DNA of 64,000 bases. Source: Bhargavaea cecembensis (lineage in GTDB: Bacteria > Bacillota > Bacilli > Bacillales_A > Planococcaceae). Below the pieces are notes generated by a model. The model saw nothing but the letters and a program-made list of their open reading frames with translations. It had not been told where the DNA came from and made no database searches. Location: assembly GCF_001619585.1 (NCBI RefSeq), contig NZ_LQNT01000009.1, positions 372,001-436,000 on the forward strand, read 5' to 3'. A program made the translations under genes and the position numbers. This document shows, piece by piece, positions 34,404-43,041 of the stretch. Numbering within the stretch: position 1 is the stretch's first letter; each line of letters begins with the position of its first letter.

Positions 34404-35074
34404 CACTCGCTGCCTCCTTTGCCGGACTTCCCGAGATTATCCCTCGAGTCACCCTTGTACGTACTGAAGTAACGCTGGGCCTCCTGGATTTCATCGCGGA
34501 TCTTCGACATCTCTTCATCAAGTGAAAAGGCCGCCTCTGCCGCACTTTGCAGTCGCACTTTGATCTCCTCGGGGAAATCCCCCTTGTATTTATAATTCAG
34601 CGAATGCTCGATTGTTGCCCAGAAGTTCATCGCGAGCGTCCGGATCTGAATTTCTACGGGAATCACAATCTCGCCGTGGATTGTCTGGACAGGGTATTCG
34701 ACAATCATATGGTAGGACCTGTAGCCGCTCGGCTTATTCTTCGAAATGTAGTCACGCTCTTCGGTCACGGTCATGTCCTTGCGCCTGCGGATGCATTCGA
34801 CGACCGCTCCGATATCATCCACAAACTGGCACATGATCCGCATGCCCGCAATGTCCGGAATCTCTGTTGCCAGCCGCTCCGAAGGTTCAAATGGAATGCC
34901 CTTCTCAAGCGCTTTGTCATAGATGCTTGCGAGAGGCTTGACCCGTCCCGTAACAAACTCTATCGGAGCATGCTCGATCTCGGTTGCGAACTGTGCACGC
35001 ATGCCCTTCAACTTAATCTTCAGTTCATCGACCGCCTGCTTGTACGGCTCCAGAAACCGTTCCCATTGTCCCAT
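34403..35074 (-). CDS. relQ: Small alarmone synthetase RelQ/SasB
   Basis: A 223-residue (p)ppGpp synthetase without a hydrolase domain. [36 protein letters not shown] and [19 protein letters not shown] are the synthetase motifs. It transfers pyrophosphate from ATP to GDP or GTP; in B. subtilis SasB (YjbM) it is a tetramer activated by pppGpp. Its tight operon with nadK and rluD is conserved across Firmicutes. GGGGGAG lies six bases before the ATG. Confidence 0.94.
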   Translation of the reverse strand: MGQWERFLEPYKQAVDELKIKLKGMRAQFATEIEHAPIEFVTGRVKPLASIYDKALEKGIPFEPSERLATEIPDIAGMRIMCQFVDDIGAVVECIRRRKDMTVTEERDYISKNKPSGYRSYHMIVEYPVQTIHGEIVIPVEIQIRTLAMNFWATIEHSLNYKYKGDFPEEIKVRLQSAAEAAFSLDEEMSKIRDEIQEAQRYFSTYKGDSRDNLGKSGKGGSE

Positions 35075-35104
35075 TGGTCACTCCCCCGTTCGGTGAGGCG
35101 CAGC

Positions 35105-35485
35105 TCAGGCGCCCAGGATCTGACTGAATGCCTTCTCGACCGCTGTCGAGAAAGCTTCACCATAGTTGTCATTGCCTTCGATATTAAAGACCAGCATCTC
35201 CAACTCGTCCGCGAAATTCATTAGCTCAAGCCTGTGTTCCCCGGCGGAGAGAACAGGAGTTTGTCCGCTCTGCATGGCTGTCGCCATCTGCGGCCAGATT
35301 TCTTCCGGAAAATGAACATGGACAAACCGTTCCCCGTCGTCCAGCAAATAGACAAACGTTCCGGAATCGGTGTCCGTGATCATTCTTCCGGCGGGCTGCA
35401 TCCCGGAAATCCCGGCCCCTTCCTGCAGGTGAAATTCGGTTACATTGCCGGATGTTCCGGCGCTCTGAACGATTGGCTGATTCAT
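35105..35485 (-). CDS. yjbL: UPF0738 family protein YjbL
   Basis: A 126-residue acidic protein of unknown function. The segments FVYLLDDGERFVHVHFPEEIWP and the ending NIEGNDNYGEAFSTAVEKAFSQI resemble B. subtilis YjbL, and the position ahead of relQ is conserved. GTG one codon earlier is possible; GAAAGGAAGAAG lies upstream. First gene of the operon leading to rluD. Confidence 0.72.
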   Translation of the reverse strand: MNQPIVQSAGTSGNVTEFHLQEGAGISGMQPAGRMITDTDSGTFVYLLDDGERFVHVHFPEEIWPQMATAMQSGQTPVLSAGEHRLELMNFADELEMLVFNIEGNDNYGEAFSTAVEKAFSQILGA

Positions 35486-35680
35486 CACGATGTCTTCTTC
35501 CTTTCTCTACATACCATTCATCTCACTTTAGTCTATCACAGCCGGCATCCGCACGCAGTTCCAAATGGGTACAAAAGTCCCCGCTGCTCTCACTGAATCG
35601 ATTTATTTGTAGAACCGGAATCCGGTTGATAGAATGAGTCTACAATAACAGGCAATGGATTTAGCAAAGGAGCATGCACC

Positions 35681-36082
35681 ATGACCCGGAAACCCATCAT
35701 TCCTTATGAAGAGATCGGCCCGGAGCTGCTGTCCGATCTCGTCGACACGTTCTACGGGAAAGTCGCCCGGCATCCGATGCTCTATCCCATATTCCCAGAT
35801 GACCTGACTGAAACCACCAGAAAGCAGAAACAGTTTCTCACCCAGTTCCTGGGGGGTCCCAATCTGTATTCCGAGGAACATGGACACCCGATGCTGCGGG
35901 CACGGCACATGCCGTTCCCGATTACCTACGACCGCGCTCAAGCCTGGCTCGAATGCATGGCCGAGGCGATGGACGAGGTGGGATTGGAAGGGAAAATCCG
36001 TGAAGACTTCTATAACCGGCTGATCCTTACCGCAAACCACATGGTCAACAGGACCGGGCCGGATGAGGAGGGGTCCGCTTGA
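35681..36082 (+). CDS. yjbI: Truncated haemoglobin (group II)
   Basis: A 133-residue 2-on-2 globin. YEEIGPELLSDLVDTFYGKVARHPMLYPIFP gives helix B and E landmarks, the proximal-His region is LRARHMPFPIT, and the G-helix Trp of group II is in RAQAWLECM. These proteins bind oxygen and deal with peroxide or NO. Gene order trHb-yjbH is conserved and the two overlap by four bases, so a shared role in redox stress is likely. AAAGGAGC precedes the ATG. Confidence 0.93.
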   Translation: MTRKPIIPYEEIGPELLSDLVDTFYGKVARHPMLYPIFPDDLTETTRKQKQFLTQFLGGPNLYSEEHGHPMLRARHMPFPITYDRAQAWLECMAEAMDEVGLEGKIREDFYNRLILTANHMVNRTGPDEEGSA

Positions 36083-36876
36083 GCTTCCTGCCGAATACTT
36101 CGAATATGCTGGAAACGGAGAACTCGGTCAAACCGCTTGAACTGTATGTCTTCATCGACCCGACTGATGCGGACTGCTATGGACTGGTCCCGGTACTCCG
36201 GCGTCTGCAGGTGGAGTATGAAAAATATTTCACCTACCGAATCATCATGAAGACCTGTCATTCGCAACAGAAAAGCCTCTGCCAGGATCCGCAAGACACA
36301 CGTGTGCCGCACCCTGCCCTGCCGGCAGTGGCCGTCAAGGCGGCGGAATTCCAGGGGAAGCGGGCGGGTTTCAAATACCTCTCCAGGCTTCTCGACTATC
36401 GGTTCCTGAAAGGGCGCGATGTCACGACACCGGAAGTCCTTCTCGAGATTGCCGAACTGATCGGAATCGACACAGCAGAATTCACCCAGGATTTCCGCTC
36501 GGTCAATGCCGCCAAATCGTTTCAGTGTGATTTGTACATCTCCCGGGAGATGGAAGTCCACCAGGCACCGAGCTTCGTCTTCTTCAACAACAATTTTGAA
36601 GATGAGGGTCTGATGGTGGAAGGCATCCATGATTATGAGATCTACGTAAAAGTCCTGGAGGAGCTGCTCGGGGAACAGATGGAGAAGTCGGTTCCCCCTT
36701 CTCTCGATGAGCTCTTCAGAAGATATGACTCGCTGACAACCGGCGAAATCGCCGCGATCTACAAGGTGAATATCCGGACGGCGGAACGTGAACTGAAAAA
36801 ACGCCTGCTGCAGCGCCGTGTCGAATGCATGCCTGTCCGGGGAGCCACCCTTTGGAGAAGAAAAATGGATTTATAA
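36079..36876 (+). CDS. spxH: SpxH (YjbH), ClpXP adaptor for Spx
   Basis: A 265-residue DsbA-fold protein. LELYVFIDPTDADCYGLVP and the C-terminal AAKSFQCDLYISREMEVHQAP / FFNNNFEDEGLMVEG match YjbH. It binds the C-terminus of Spx and hands it to ClpXP. Two differences from B. subtilis: the CPEC-like site reads DADC (only the second Cys left), and the His-rich N-terminal zinc site is absent. Start is TTG, overlapping the haemoglobin stop, after GAGGAGGGG. Spx itself is encoded 5 kb downstream. Confidence 0.92.
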   Translation: MSFLPNTSNMLETENSVKPLELYVFIDPTDADCYGLVPVLRRLQVEYEKYFTYRIIMKTCHSQQKSLCQDPQDTRVPHPALPAVAVKAAEFQGKRAGFKYLSRLLDYRFLKGRDVTTPEVLLEIAELIGIDTAEFTQDFRSVNAAKSFQCDLYISREMEVHQAPSFVFFNNNFEDEGLMVEGIHDYEIYVKVLEELLGEQMEKSVPPSLDELFRRYDSLTTGEIAAIYKVNIRTAERELKKRLLQRRVECMPVRGATLWRRKMDL

Positions 36877-36881
36877 CGAAA

Positions 36882-36920
36882 TCAGCCGGGATCCTGTTCA
36901 GGATCCCGGCTTTATTTTGC
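36882..36920 (+). terminator. Terminator of yjbI-spxH
   Basis: AGCCGGGATCCTG pairs with (C)AGGATCCCGGCT across a short loop, then TTATTTT. Confidence 0.93.
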
Positions 36921-37007
36921 ATATATGTATAATTGGGCCAGGGGCTCTTCCGCCCAGTCCCCTTTATATTCAAACTTATCACCTGTACATCATATTCATT
37001 TAGACAA

Positions 37008-37047
37008 AAAGAGCACCCGCTCCGGGGGAGGAGCGGGTGCCTTTTTC
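37008..37047. terminator. Terminator-like hairpin without an assigned gene
   Basis: A perfect stem GCACCCGCTCC / GGAGCGGGTGC with loop GGGGGA, A-run before and T5 after. No gene is recognised directly on either side; the 1.1 kb between spxH and pepF holds only this, the operator-like sites and the IS remnant. Confidence 0.8.
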
Positions 37048-37106
37048 GTATTACACGAAGGGGATGGGGGAAATGTTCACGTTCAAACAAAAGGGGTGTT
37101 TGTTTT

Positions 37107-37122
37107 CGTGAAATATTTCACG
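37107..37122. promoter_or_regulatory. 16-base perfect palindrome
   Basis: CGTGAAATATTTCACG is a perfect palindrome in the gene-less region after spxH. The half-site GTGAAA recurs nearby, suggesting a regulator-binding site, but the factor is unknown. Confidence 0.5.
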
Positions 37123-37188
37123 CTCTTAATTTATCACGAAATAATTGTTTGCGCAAGATTTCACATGAGAATTCACAGGGTTGTCATA

Positions 37189-37206
37189 TTGTGAACGTTT
37201 TCACAG
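37189..37206. promoter_or_regulatory. Rex-like operator
   Basis: TTGTGAA-CGTT-TTCACAG agrees with the Rex (NADH-sensing repressor) box TTGTGAAnnnnTTCACAA at 13 of 14 fixed positions. A TTGTCA just upstream could be a -35. No gene follows on the plus strand before the IS remnant. Confidence 0.55.
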
Positions 37207-37530
37207 TAAATATTACTATTACAGCAAAAGGTTTCTGAAAGATGAGAATTGGAACTCCCTTGTCACCTTCAATTTCTCATAAGGTCAGACTGTAGACAAA
37301 GTAAGGTATAGAAATCCTCCGGATTTCCGCTGCGGACCCTCGCTTACCGCGGGCGTTGCCTTAGCCTCCTCGAGCTGCACTCTGCGGGGTCTTCGGCTAA
37401 CGCTTTTCCCGCAGGTGTCTCGGGCCCTCCGCTTCAATCCGCCATACGGCTTATTGAGGCTATCGGTATCTGTTTATATAATCGAGTTAACAGACTCCAA
37501 AACGGGTGATGAATATGCGCTCGAAATCCA

Positions 37531-37950
37531 ATGGAACCAATTGCTATCAGTTGGAAACGGTTTTCGCTTGATGAGATTGTCCCGGAGGACCATCTGGTCA
37601 GAAAACTTGAGAAGGCCATTGACTTTTCATTCATTTACGATCTTGTAGAGGATCTGTATTCGGACCGCGGCCGCCAGTATCGATCCGGTTGTCCTCATCA
37701 AGCTACCATTTCTGTAATACACCTTTAGCATCCATCGGTCGTACTTTCCTTAATCTCCTTCTCCTATTCACGGTCTACTTTTCCGCAGGGAACGGCTTCT
37801 TTCCATTCTCCTCCCGGTCGGCGTTGATCTTCATCTTTGTGATCTTCTACCGTACCCTAAAAGGTAGCGGATCGTGGGCTGCTCCGGGCGGAGCATGTGT
37901 TTATCGACTCCACCCATTTTAAGGTCAGCGCAAATCGAAATATGCACGAA
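37531..37950 (+). pseudogene. IS1182 transposase remnant
   Basis: The reading frame starts with PIAISWKRFSLDEIVPEDHL and RKLEKAIDFSFIYDLVEDLY, the N-terminus of IS1182-type DDE transposases. It then shifts frame: the neighbouring frame continues SIDPVVLIKLPF before a stop. After a deletion another fragment, EHVFIDSTHFKVSANRN, recalls the first catalytic-Asp strand. No intact catalytic domain remains. Confidence 0.85.
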
Positions 37951-37958
37951 GAGAAGAC

Positions 37959-37995
37959 AAAACGGACCCAGAAAGATTTCTTCTGGGTCCGTTTT
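37959..37995 (+). terminator. Terminator inside the IS remnant
   Basis: A perfect 15-base stem AAAACGGACCCAGAA / TTCTGGGTCCGTTTT abutting the right terminal repeat; A- and T-flanked, so it could also end pepF transcripts from the other side. Confidence 0.85.
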
Positions 37996-38044
37996 GTCTA
38001 CAGTCTGACACCAGAACTGATCCGGTGCCTTTATCTATGCCTGA

Positions 38045-39859
38045 TCAGCCAAGCAGTTTTTCCAGTTCGTCGAGTTTTTCGCCGAATGCGCGGCAGGCTT
38101 CCTCGATCGGTTGGCTGGACGTCATGTCCACCCCGGCCTGTTTCAGGACTTCAATCGGGTAATCAGAAGAGCCCGCTTTCAGGAAGGAGTTGATGTAGCG
38201 TTCGACCGCCGGCTCTCCCTCCTCCAGGATCTTGTTGCTGAGTGCGACAGCGGCACTGTAGCCGGTCGCGTACTGATAAACATAGTAGTTATAGTAGAAA
38301 TGCGGAATGCGTGCCCACTCGAGGCCGATTTCCTCGTCTACGATGATGTCATCGCCGAAGTATTTCTTATTGAGTTCATAGTATACTTCCGTCAGCTTAT
38401 CAGCGGTCAGTGCGACTCCCTGCTGATCCAACTGATGAATCGCATGCTCGAACTCGGCAAACATCGTCTGACGGAACACCGTGCCCCTGAAGCCTTCCAG
38501 CCAGTGGTTCAGGAGATAGATTTTCTTCTGCTCATCGTCCAGCGTTTTCAGCAGATGGTCATTCAGAAGGGCTTCATTGCAGGTCGATGCAACCTCCGCA
38601 ACAAAGATCGTGTAGTCCCCGTATACAAACGGCTGATTCTTGCGCGTGTAGTAGCTGTGGACACTATGGCCGAACTCATGGGCCAGTGTGAACAGGTTGT
38701 TCACATTGTCCTGCCAGTTCATCAGGATGTACGGATTTGTTCCATAGGATCCGGAGGAATAGGCACCCGAGCGCTTGCCCTTGTTTTCGCGGACGTCCAC
38801 CCAGCGGTTCTCCAGTCCTTCCTTCAGAATCTCCGCATAATCATCTCCGAGCGGAGCCAGGCCTTCGAGCATCATCTTTTTGGCTTTTTCATACGGCACT
38901 TTCATGTCGACATCCTTGACGAGCGGCGTGTACAAATCCCATATATGCAGTTCACTGAGGCCGAGGACCTTCTTTCTCAGCGATACATATTTGTGCAGCA
39001 AATGAAGGTTGTCATTGATGGTCGAAACGAGATTGTCGTAAACGGCTTCCGGGATATGGTTGTTTGAAAGCGCCGCTTCCCGGGCCGAATTATAATTCCG
39101 GATTCGCGCATTGACATTGTTGGACTTGATTTCGCCGGACAATGTAGAAGAGAAGGTGTTGCGGAACTTGCCATAGGTTCCATGCATTGCGAGGAAAGCC
39201 GCTTCTCTGACAGATGGGTCGCTGCTCTCCAGGAATGTGGTGTAGCGGCCATGGGTAAGCTTGACCTCATTGCCTTTATCATCTTTGATCATCGGGAACT
39301 CGAGGTCGGCATTATTGAGCATGCCGAACGTCTCTGAGGATGCGTTTGTCACTTCTGAAAACTGTGCGAGCAGCGCCTCCTGCTCTGCAGGCAGGACATG
39401 GGGGCGCTGGCGGTTCACTTCCTCAAGGGCATGCCGGTAAACCTTCAGCCCTTCCTCTTTTTCGATAAAGCGTTTTATTTCCTGTTCATCAATGGAAAGC
39501 AGTTCAGGGACAAGATAGGACAGGCTCGTCGACACTTTCACGTAAAGCGACTTTGCACGGCTGTCCATCGCCTGGTACGTGCTGTTCGCGGTGTCCTGGT
39601 CATACCGCATATGGGAATAGGTGTAGAGACGCTGAAGCCTCTCGGAAATCTCGTCACGGTATTGCAGTGCCGATAGCAGCTCTTCGGGGCCGTTCCCGAG
39701 TGTCCCGCGAAATGTATCCGCTTTCTCTGCAAGCACTTGAATCGCTTTATATTCCTGATCCCACAGTTCATCAGACGCAAAGATGTCTTCAAGGCGCCAT
39801 GTTTCTTCAACCGGGACCTGGTCTCTTGTCAGCACATCGGTTTTCGGGTCGGTCGTCAT
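38045..39859 (-). CDS. pepF: Oligoendopeptidase F
   Basis: A 604-residue M3B zinc peptidase. The zinc motif LAHEFGHSVHSYY (HExxH near residue 394) and the downstream Glu segment FVAEVASTCNEALL are canonical. It cleaves peptides of roughly 7-17 residues in the cytosol; in Bacillus overexpression inhibits sporulation. The long open frame upstream is not used: ATG 39859 has GGAAGGAG seven bases away. The IS remnant lies just downstream, about 35 bases after the stop. Confidence 0.95.
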   Translation of the reverse strand: MTTDPKTDVLTRDQVPVEETWRLEDIFASDELWDQEYKAIQVLAEKADTFRGTLGNGPEELLSALQYRDEISERLQRLYTYSHMRYDQDTANSTYQAMDSRAKSLYVKVSTSLSYLVPELLSIDEQEIKRFIEKEEGLKVYRHALEEVNRQRPHVLPAEQEALLAQFSEVTNASSETFGMLNNADLEFPMIKDDKGNEVKLTHGRYTTFLESSDPSVREAAFLAMHGTYGKFRNTFSSTLSGEIKSNNVNARIRNYNSAREAALSNNHIPEAVYDNLVSTINDNLHLLHKYVSLRKKVLGLSELHIWDLYTPLVKDVDMKVPYEKAKKMMLEGLAPLGDDYAEILKEGLENRWVDVRENKGKRSGAYSSGSYGTNPYILMNWQDNVNNLFTLAHEFGHSVHSYYTRKNQPFVYGDYTIFVAEVASTCNEALLNDHLLKTLDDEQKKIYLLNHWLEGFRGTVFRQTMFAEFEHAIHQLDQQGVALTADKLTEVYYELNKKYFGDDIIVDEEIGLEWARIPHFYYNYYVYQYATGYSAAVALSNKILEEGEPAVERYINSFLKAGSSDYPIEVLKQAGVDMTSSQPIEEACRAFGEKLDELEKLLG

Positions 39860-39908
39860 TGGGATTGCTCCTTCCTTCGATAGCCAAAGTAAACTCATGA
39901 ACATTTTC

Positions 39909-41057
39909 TCAATATTCACTATGGCTTGCAAGGAACTCTTTCCAAAGAAGTCGGACGGAGTTTTCGGGCAGTTTGTCGCAATCAAGGATGTCCTTAAGCT
40001 CCCTGACACCTGACTCCTCAAGAAAATGCAGATAGGCGGATACGGCAGCGAATCCGTCCCCTCTTTCGGCCGGTACGCGCCTCATGAATTCACCGATTAC
40101 GTCAGAACTTGCCAGGCCCCTCATCTCCGCACCAAAAGCAAAAAAGACGAACCGCGCCTGCCATTCTGCGGCGTGCTGCTTGAAGGCGGACGCGCCTGAA
40201 GTCGGAACGCCGATCAGGGGCGGCAACCGGTCGGCATGGATACGGTTTTCGTAGCAGGCCCTCAGAAACGGGTCGTGGATTCCGTTCCGGTTGGACAGGA
40301 CCCGCCGCTTCAGATAGGATTTGCGCCTTGATGAGTATATCCTCATATATCCGTTGAAAGTGTCTTCATCAATGGGAGATGGGACGGCAAACGGAAATCC
40401 CTGCATGGTATAGGGGATGGCGACCATCTTGCCCAGGAATGTGTTGCCGTTGATGTGCATGGGCTGGATAAAGTAATAGAAATGCCTTGTCACCGGGTCA
40501 TAGGTCATCAGGTAATCCCCGTTTTTCGCATCCCGGCGGATGAACAACTGTAAAAACTCCGGGATCGACAGCGTCCTGACCGGTTGTCCCGTCGAATTCC
40601 AGCTTTCAGGCGCAGACGGAATCCAATGAGGAATGATCCCTGCCCCCTCGTACCCCTTCGTCCGTTTGCGGATAACCGCCGGAGGAATCCGGCTGCATTG
40701 AAATTCGATGGCATGCGCCCTGCCTCCATATTCGACGAGCAGGTCGGGCCGCTGACCGATCTGTGTCAGCGCCGTCTCCATACCGGTCCTGAGTCCGAGG
40801 CCGGTGAACATCTCGTAAAGCTGCTGTTTACCCGCCAGATGGGCAGGCGTCTCCCCTTCCGAAAACATGCGCCTGCAATCGCTTCTCGCCGCATGGGCAA
40901 AATGAGGAACCCTGACATCCCCGATTTTCAGCCACATCTTTCCGCGGCATTGCGGACAGCGGAAATGATGTGTGTGTTTCAGCCTTTGGAGCGAATCCCT
41001 GGTCATATCCTGGGTGATGATGATCTGAACCTCGTTTTCCATAATGGCCGCCAACAT
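39909..41057 (-). CDS. coiA: Competence protein CoiA-like
   Basis: A 382-residue CoiA-family protein: an N-terminal Cys-pair segment (HFRCPQCRGKMWLK, HFAHAARSDC), then a nuclease-like core (GETPAHLAGKQQLYEMF, RPDLLVEYGGRAHAIEFQCS with D and E-x-Q residues), and a divergent C-terminal half. CoiA is needed in streptococci and bacilli for recombination of imported DNA. Conserved placement between mecA and pepF. AGGGGGA lies 11 bases before the ATG; an internal ATG five codons on is possible. Confidence 0.87.
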   Translation of the reverse strand: MLAAIMENEVQIIITQDMTRDSLQRLKHTHHFRCPQCRGKMWLKIGDVRVPHFAHAARSDCRRMFSEGETPAHLAGKQQLYEMFTGLGLRTGMETALTQIGQRPDLLVEYGGRAHAIEFQCSRIPPAVIRKRTKGYEGAGIIPHWIPSAPESWNSTGQPVRTLSIPEFLQLFIRRDAKNGDYLMTYDPVTRHFYYFIQPMHINGNTFLGKMVAIPYTMQGFPFAVPSPIDEDTFNGYMRIYSSRRKSYLKRRVLSNRNGIHDPFLRACYENRIHADRLPPLIGVPTSGASAFKQHAAEWQARFVFFAFGAEMRGLASSDVIGEFMRRVPAERGDGFAAVSAYLHFLEESGVRELKDILDCDKLPENSVRLLWKEFLASHSEY

Positions 41058-41208
41058 ACTGTGCCCGATCCCCCTTTCTTCCTGTCATTGTAAGCGCACC
41101 CATGTTGTCGAGCAACCCAGTCACAATTCTCACAGAATGGCATTTTCAAAACTTGGCACAGGAAATGGCTTCAAGTTGGAATTTTGCCGACAAATAAAGT
41201 CCCAAAAT

Positions 41209-41243
41209 AAAAAGATGCGAATTTGATCAATCCGCATCTTTTT
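41209..41243. terminator. Terminator-like hairpin
   Basis: AAAAAGATGCG pairs with CGCATCTTTTT over a 13-base loop, symmetric on both strands, between mecA and coiA. Apart from this and the next hairpin the 250-base gap has no gene. Confidence 0.75.
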
Positions 41244-41272
41244 GCCGTTTGTTTGCTGATTTTGACCAAAAC

Positions 41273-41302
41273 AAAAAGCTGCACGGTGGGTTCCGTACAG
41301 CT
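41273..41302 (-). terminator. Terminator of mecA
   Basis: Minus strand AGCTGTACGG / CCGTGCAGCT with loop AACCCA, then TTTTTG, eight bases after the mecA stop. Confidence 0.85.
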
Positions 41303-41308
41303 AATGAA

Positions 41309-41968
41309 TCAGAAGTGTTCTGCGATTGTGCCGAATACATCTTCGGCGATAATCGTTTTTCCGTACTCCTCAATCCGATGAATGGTGACATGGGTTCGCT
41401 GCAGATACTCGGTCAGCACGCTGACCACGTCGTCGAGGTCCTCTTCATCGCCAAGCAGGTCGTCAAAGCCCACGTGGAGATAGTAGCTGTCCTCAAACAC
41501 GTGCAGCGAGGTCCGGAGTGCTTCTTCCTTCAGAATCTGCGATAAAGGAATCAGGTCATCAAATTCACCGACGAGGAAAGTCGCGTCCTCCCAGTCGTCC
41601 TCTTCCTGGCGGAAACCCGGGACATACTGGTCCAGGTTCTGGAGGTCGGCGTAAGAGGATTCATCCTCCTGGAACATCCGCTTTCCCTCCTGGCCAAATG
41701 GCGGCTCCAGCTGTTTCCCGTCTCGGGTCACCTGGGCACGGGTCACGGTCACTTCGAGCCCCTTATCCATTGCATGGACTTGGATCCAAAGCGGCCCCTC
41801 GATGGTGAAGTCGGCTTCCTCATCGACTTCCTCCATCATCTCCCAGAACAACTCTTCGCTGCGGTCGCGATTGTACCAGATTTCGTCGCGGGTAAACCCG
41901 CGCTCTTCGATATCAATATACGAAATGAAAAACTTTACAGTATTTTCATTGATGCGTTCGATTTCCAT
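41309..41968 (-). CDS. mecA: Adaptor protein MecA
   Basis: A 219-residue ClpC adaptor. The N-terminal targeting domain (MEIERINENTVKFFISYIDI..., FTRDEIWYNRDRSEELFWEMM) binds ComK or ComS; an acidic linker follows; the C-terminal ClpC-binding domain includes GFDDLLGDEEDLDDVVSVLTEY and ends GKTIIAEDVFGTI. The start is fixed by GGGAGAGGTG before ATG 41968, not by the longer frame. Together with coiA next door this supports a competence-related block. Confidence 0.95.
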   Translation of the reverse strand: MEIERINENTVKFFISYIDIEERGFTRDEIWYNRDRSEELFWEMMEEVDEEADFTIEGPLWIQVHAMDKGLEVTVTRAQVTRDGKQLEPPFGQEGKRMFQEDESSYADLQNLDQYVPGFRQEEDDWEDATFLVGEFDDLIPLSQILKEEALRTSLHVFEDSYYLHVGFDDLLGDEEDLDDVVSVLTEYLQRTHVTIHRIEEYGKTIIAEDVFGTIAEHF

Positions 41969-42163
41969 GTTTACACCTCTCCCTTCCGACGGTATTCTCC
42001 GTAAACAGGGTGTGACAATGCAATCCGCCGATGGCAAGTGTCCTGATGTCAGTATATGCCGTCACCGTCAAATCTGGAAAGGCGCGTCCAGGCGGAGCGG
42101 CTACTTGTAGTATTAGCATTGTATGGGACAGGATGCAGGAAAGCAAGCGAAAAAAACGAAAAA

Positions 42164-42200
42164 GACTGACAGGTCATTCGGAACATCCCCGTCAGTCAAA
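42164..42200 (-). terminator. Terminator of spx
   Basis: Minus strand GACTGAC / GTCAGTC with a 20-base loop, then TTTTTCG. Confidence 0.78.
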
Positions 42201-42207
42201 TTTTTCC

Positions 42208-42606
42208 TCAGTTGACCATCCGCTGCGCTTCGAGGAGCTGATATGCCCTCACCTTACGCGGAAGGAATCGCCTGATTTCATCCTCGTTATAACCGACCTG
42301 CAGTCGCTTGTCGTCCAGGATAATCGGTCTTCTGAGAAGGCCAGGGTGTTCCTGGATCAGTTCGTAAAGCTCATGGAGAGGAAGGCTTTCCAGATCGACA
42401 TCAAGCTTCTGGAAGATTTTCGAACGGGTCGAGATGATTTCATCCGTCCCGTCCTCCGTCATGCGGAGGATTTGTTTGATTTCATCGATAGTCAGGGACT
42501 CGGAAAAAATATTCCGTTCCGTATATGGAATCTCATGTTCTTCCAGCCAGGCTTTCGCTTTCCGGCAAGAAGTACAGCTAGGGGATGTAAAGAGGGTCAC
42601 GCTCAT
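42208..42606 (-). CDS. spx: Transcriptional regulator Spx
   Basis: A 132-residue ArsC-like regulator. The redox switch CTSC (Cys11 and Cys14) lies in [18 protein letters not shown], followed by RRPIILDD and the C-terminal AQRMVN that YjbH/ClpXP recognise. Spx binds the RNA polymerase alpha subunit and, when oxidised, activates thiol-stress genes. ATG at 42606 gives the normal N-terminus; AAAGGA lies ten bases upstream. A TATAAT on the minus strand (42699-42694) is a likely -10. Confidence 0.96.
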   Translation of the reverse strand: MSVTLFTSPSCTSCRKAKAWLEEHEIPYTERNIFSESLTIDEIKQILRMTEDGTDEIISTRSKIFQKLDVDLESLPLHELYELIQEHPGLLRRPIILDDKRLQVGYNEDEIRRFLPRKVRAYQLLEAQRMVN

Positions 42607-42994
42607 CCACAACACGTCCTTTCAATGGTAGGAAGTTGGAATCTGTTTAGTTTATCTGATTAAAATCATTCTAATTATGAATTTGATAACTTTATTATAC
42701 ACCATTTTTGACCATAGCGATACACCGTTTTGAAAAAAGTTTTCAATTAGCCGCCAACCTTCACATCTTCGCTACATTTAACGGATGAATCGAGCAGACG
42801 TTTGCTTCAGAGCTGTTATACCCATTCCGGATTAAGTACAAACACAGCTGAACAGTCCATTCTCAATTATTCCTTTTTGATTGAAAATAAGCTTCTTAGC
42901 GGGACCTGCCCGCTCTTCCCACCTATTAGTACGTCCCGGGCGGGAATAAGTTCCGCTTTATTTGTACTATTTCCCATATTAATTGAGAATAAAC
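42607..42994. other. Gene-less AT-rich region upstream of spx
   Basis: Contains the probable spx promoter -10 (TATAAT, minus strand 42699-42694; no good -35 at 17 bases) and long AT-rich stretches. Between about 42859 and 42990 ATTCTCAATT and AATTGAGAAT form an inverted repeat enclosing two GC-rich hairpins (AGCGGGACCTGCCCGCT and TCCCGGGCGGGA). No coding potential is seen. Confidence 0.5.
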
Positions 42995-43033
42995 GAAAAA
43001 AGGCACACACCTGAAAATAAATCGGTGTGTGCC
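42995..43033 (-). terminator. Terminator of the glycosidase-like gene
   Basis: Perfect stem GGCACACACC / GGTGTGTGCC followed on the minus strand by TTTTTTCG. Confidence 0.9.
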
Positions 43034-43041
43034 CCTAAAGG

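Larger units (their letters stand above)
37284..38009 (+). mobile_element. Decayed IS1182-family element
   Basis: Both ends are preserved: GTCAGACTGTAGACAAA at 37284-37300 and its exact complement at 37993-38009, a 17-base terminal inverted repeat. Inside are the GC-rich leader characteristic of this group in Bacillaceae (about 37320-37445, with CTTACCGCGGGCG and GTCTCGGGCCCTCCGCTTCAATCC-type blocks), broken transposase fragments and the terminator next to the right end. Only 726 bases remain of an element usually about 1.6-1.9 kb. No target duplication is evident. Confidence 0.82.

Noticed and set aside
36925-37238. Two open frames of 89 and 101 codons after spxH
   Set aside because: They run through a terminator hairpin and the operator-like palindromes, lack good ribosome sites and look like random translation.
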